Below are positions 29,860 to 32,800 of a stretch of DNA of 32,800 nt, piece after piece; position 1 is the stretch's first letter; each line of letters begins with the position of its first letter. The stretch is taken from NCBI GenBank assembly GCA_032718475.1, contig JAUCBJ010002208.1, forward strand, positions 1 to 32,800. Direction: 5' to 3'. The notes below the pieces were generated by a model. The model was not told the origin of the DNA, did not search any database, and was given only the letters and a program-made list of their open reading frames with translations. Origin of the DNA: Nemertoderma westbladi (lineage: Eukaryota > Xenacoelomorpha > Nemertodermatida > Nemertodermatidae). The position numbers and the translations under genes are program-made.

Positions 29860-31790
29860 CCGCCTCAACTACCTATCACCCATGACATTTGCTAGATCAT
29901 TCGCATCTTCAAGGCCAGTGTCCTTTAAGATGCGTCTCAAGAAAGTCATGGGCTGTCCACCATGCTTATTCACTCCATGAGGCTGCCAAAGCACAAGATT
30001 ATGCTCTTACTGGTTCTCACGGGAAAGCAATGTCCTGCAAAGCGGAGGCGGCTTTGTTCTAGTGTCAAGCTTGGGGGAACCAATGAGACACCTCCAATGT
30101 TATATAGTGTCTGGTTGGAGATGTGTGCATTGTACTTGACACAGTGAACCCGGCGTAGCATTCTTGTGAATGTGCCATCCATAGATTTGGTGTCCTCAGC
30201 AGTCAGAGCCCAGCATGGACTCCCATAGAGGAGTACTGGAACTACTGCTGCTCTAAATAATCGGACCTTAAGTTTCCGATTAATTCTATGTGACTTCCAA
30301 ATCCTGGAAAGCCTATTCAAAGCTGCCCATGCCTTTCCCTTACGTATTCGAAGGTCCTCACCTGACTTCCGGATCCATGATCCCAGGTAACAGAAGTCAT
30401 CCACATTCTCAAGCATACCATCCTTTGAGCTTATGCTCATCCGGTCAGAGACTTGCTGAGGACTTTCAAAGTTAACTGTCAAAATTTTGGTCTTTTTGGA
30501 GTTAATAAGACTAACACTAGAAGCAGCCTGTTTTAATGAGCTGAGGAGCCGTTGGACTCCCTCTAGTGATTCTGAGAGTACTCCGAAGTCATCAGCAAAG
30601 TCTAGATCAGTTAGGTACTTGGCAGGATTTCCTCGACTTCTGGAGCCAGTAGGTGGAGTTACCATCACCCCATCATCATTGCGATGATCTAAGGACATGC
30701 GTATAACATAGTCAACCATAATTATGAACAAGAATGGCGCAAGTGTGTCTCACTGGAGGACGCCCCATAACATTTAAAATGGTTCTGTGTCACCGTCAAT
30801 AGTAGACACAAATGTTGTCGAACCATCCTATACTGATCTGATTGCTGCTATAATTTTATCAGGAATCCTATATAATGAAAATATGCTGAACATACGTGAG
30901 CAAGAGACTGAATCAAAGGCCTTGAAGAAGTCAACAAAGATAACAACCAGGTGCCTGTCTTTCTTTGTTGATAACTCTTCAATTATCCTTTTAAGTGTCA
31001 AAATGGGCTCCATGGTCCCACGACCTTTGCGGAACCCATTCTGATTTCCACGGAGCAGCCTCTCAATGGGATCCCATTAATATAATTCTATTGTATAGCT
31101 TTGCAGCAATCGGGATCATTGGGATTCCCCGAAAAGAACCATAGAGTGTTAGGTTGCCCTTCTTGGGAACTGGCACCAACTTATTTGTTTTCATTTCTTG
31201 TGGGACTCTTGTTGTTCGGTACATGTCTACTATGATGGGATAGATGAGCTTTAAACACTCAGGTATTTTAAAGACCTCAGGGGGAACACCATCTACTCCA
31301 CTGGCACGATTGGTCTTAATGCTCTTTGCAGCAGCCTTCACTTCTGCAAAGGAGATATCGCCAATGGGAATATCTGGGAGTACAGACTCAGACACTTTTA
31401 CTTCTATAAAGTTATCGGGCAATACCCTGTCATTATTAAGGAGCTTTTCAAAGTGGGCCTTCCAACCATTGAGGCGATCGGCTGGTGATTCTGCCTTTAC
31501 CTTGGTGGTTGGTTGGCTTTTCCTCCCAGTGAGCAAGTTGATCGATTTCCATGCCTGGGATGATTGCCTGCTGTCGTCGGCATCATTGATGGCATCAACC
31601 TGTTGGTTTATAAGCTCCTGTAGATTAACAGAATACTGCCTGTTCAGGGACCTAGATGCAGCCTTAACTGCATTCTTGGCCGCTGTAGTCTGTTTGAGTC
31701 GGGACTCTTTCTGCGCCTTATAGTGGTCATTTCTGTACTTCTGACTGGCAACACATTCTGTTCCCTAACTTGTATGCAGCCTCAGTGTTA
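29860..31790 (-). pseudogene. LINE B, long decayed copy (reverse transcriptase and C-terminal region)
   Basis: Read on the minus strand from about 31790: SQKYRNDHYKAQKESR ... AWKSINLLTGRKS ... WKAHFEKLLN, the region before the RT, as in RTE-like endonuclease-reverse transcriptases. Next come SIKTNRASGVDGVPPEVFK, then GSFRGI...IAAKLYNRI. GFRKGRG..EPILTL and FVDFFKAFDSVS (motif A) follow, then GVLQ with a stop replacing Gly in front of DTLAPFLF (motif B). LDFADDFGVLSE is the catalytic FADD box (about 30588-30605), followed by FCYLGSWIRKSG and LLYGSPCWALT, then RLRFAGHC in the C-terminal region. Breaks: a deletion at about 31075, stops near 30745-30825 and a frameshift near 30060. Inactive. The 5' endonuclease is absent. 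The clade is a best guess. Confidence 0.87.
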
Positions 31791-31800
31791 CCAATGCAGT

Positions 31801-32053
31801 GTAATCCAACGTGTTACACTGTTACAGACTGTAACAATGTCAAGTTATTATAAACAAAACAATAATAAACCGAAGTCAATAGAACAGATAAATAATTTTG
31901 TTTTGGGAGTAATCAGCTGTTATTGCGACGATTTTCCCTGGAGGGGGTTTAATTTTGATTGCGTCGTAAATTGTTAGAAAATTATTTATTTTATTTTTTA
32001 TAGCATAAAGGCGTGTTTCCTAAAAATGTAATTTTCTACTCACTCCAATTATA
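31801..32053. other. Spacer between two LINE B copies
   Basis: Contains the repeat block 31905-31965 shared with 23745-23815. No gene. Confidence 0.5.
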
Positions 32054-32556
32054 TAGACACAAATGTTGTCGAACCATCGTATACTGATCTGATTGCTGCA
32101 ATAATTTCATCAGGAATCCCATATAATGAAAGTATGCTGAACATACGTGAGCGAGAGACTGAATCAAAGGCCTTGAAGAAGTCAACAAAGATAACAGCCA
32201 GATGCCTGTCTTTCTTTTTTGATAACTCTTCAATTATCCTTCTAAGTGCCAAAATGGGCTCCATGGTCCCACGACCTTTACGGAACCCATTCTAATTTCC
32301 ACGGAGCAGTCTCTCAATGGGATCCCTGATGCGATTTAATAGAATCCTATTGTATAGCTTTGCAGCAATCGAGATCAATGAGATTCCCCGAAAAGAACCA
32401 TAGAGTGTTAGGTTGCCCTTCTTGGGAACTGGCACCAACTTATTTGTTTTCATTTCTTGTGGGACTCTTGTTGTACGGTACATGTCTACTATGATGGGAT
32501 AGATGAGCTTTAAACACTCAGGTATTTTAAAGACCTCAGGGGGAACACCATCTACA
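32054..32556 (-). pseudogene. LINE B, second partial copy
   Basis: Minus strand, same family and orientation as the copy 300 bp to the left. It covers DGVPPEVFKIPECLKLIYPI ... SFRGISLISIAAKLYNRILL, NRIRDPIERLLRGN and GTMEPILALRRIIEE ... FVDFFKAFDSVSRSRMFSIL, ending at VYDGSTTFVS. It corresponds to about 30795-31295 of the longer copy and retains the LLNRIRDPIE segment deleted there. Truncated at both ends, with a stop near 32294. Having two overlapping fragments in one orientation suggests either two insertions or a local duplication. Confidence 0.85.
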
Positions 32557-32800
32557 GTAAACATCATATTAAATTGGGCGATAAAACACTATTTAATACA
32601 GAGTTGATCTACTCGCGGTATATTGCATTACAAGAGAGTAGCAGGATATCAATTAAACGAGAAACACTACTCTCTTATGAACTGTCTTTAGTGCCACTCT
32701 CAATGTTTCTGGAAAACGGAGATATGCGTCCAACAGGAAGTAGAAAATATAACGTTCAAGGAAATCTGAAGCTCCCATCGAAGGACGTTCTTCTAACTGT
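32557..32800. other. Right edge of window, nothing recognised
   Basis: A+T-rich sequence with no gene, RNA or repeat that I can support. Confidence 0.4.

Noticed and set aside
29357-29885. Overlapping frames on both strands
   Set aside because: They lie in the 3' part of LINE B and a GC-rich repeat end. Neither shows a recognisable protein.

Overview
The window reads as eukaryotic, almost certainly invertebrate metazoan, nuclear DNA. It has intron-split coding sequence with GT/AG boundaries, long AT-rich noncoding stretches, two families of decayed LINE reverse transcriptase, a pogo/Tigger-type DNA transposon, foldback and MITE-like elements and two satellite-type arrays. There are no operons, no prokaryotic gene packing and no CRISPR. 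I cannot name the species. The octamer TAGGCCTA is strikingly frequent in the left half.

Layout. (1) 4-2773: a structurally complete 2.77 kb pogo/Tigger-like transposon with an intact 628-codon transposase on the minus strand, 19-bp terminal inverted repeats (TIRs), repeated subterminal sites and flanking TA. (2) 3479-13020: a decayed plus-strand LINE (called LINE A) split by a 7244-bp TIR element at 3698-10941. That element contains a 4583-bp foldback element (4948-9530) whose arms each hold two tandem units, and the loop of the foldback contains a fossil 3' end of a second LINE family (LINE B). Each insertion has a readable target duplication: TGTAG for the outer element and CACCTCTTC for the foldback. 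(3) 14292-22740: the one credible host gene seen, a plus-strand C2H2 zinc-finger gene of at least four exons with matching splice phases: a Ser/Thr/Pro-rich N-terminus, an AT-hook-like basic patch and three zinc fingers. Its introns hold dispersed repeats and a small foldback element. (4) 24703-28874: about 2.57 kb of a 34/36-bp satellite built on the palindrome CTCAATATATTGAG, then a 150-bp tandem array with a three-unit higher-order pattern, then one satellite unit in inverted orientation. This suggests that both arrays lie inside one large non-autonomous element. (5) 29860-32556: minus-strand LINE B remains, including a second partial copy.

How the parts relate: only the zinc-finger gene looks like host coding sequence, and only the pogo-like element looks able to move by itself. 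The rest is a record of repeated transposon nesting. The points most worth a second look are the dated nest of insertions, the two-unit foldback arms rich in CCGACA motifs, the satellite bracketed by an inverted copy of its own unit, the CTCF-like motif in every 150-bp monomer, and a duplicated splice acceptor in the zinc-finger gene. Everything here was read by eye; no search or alignment program was run.
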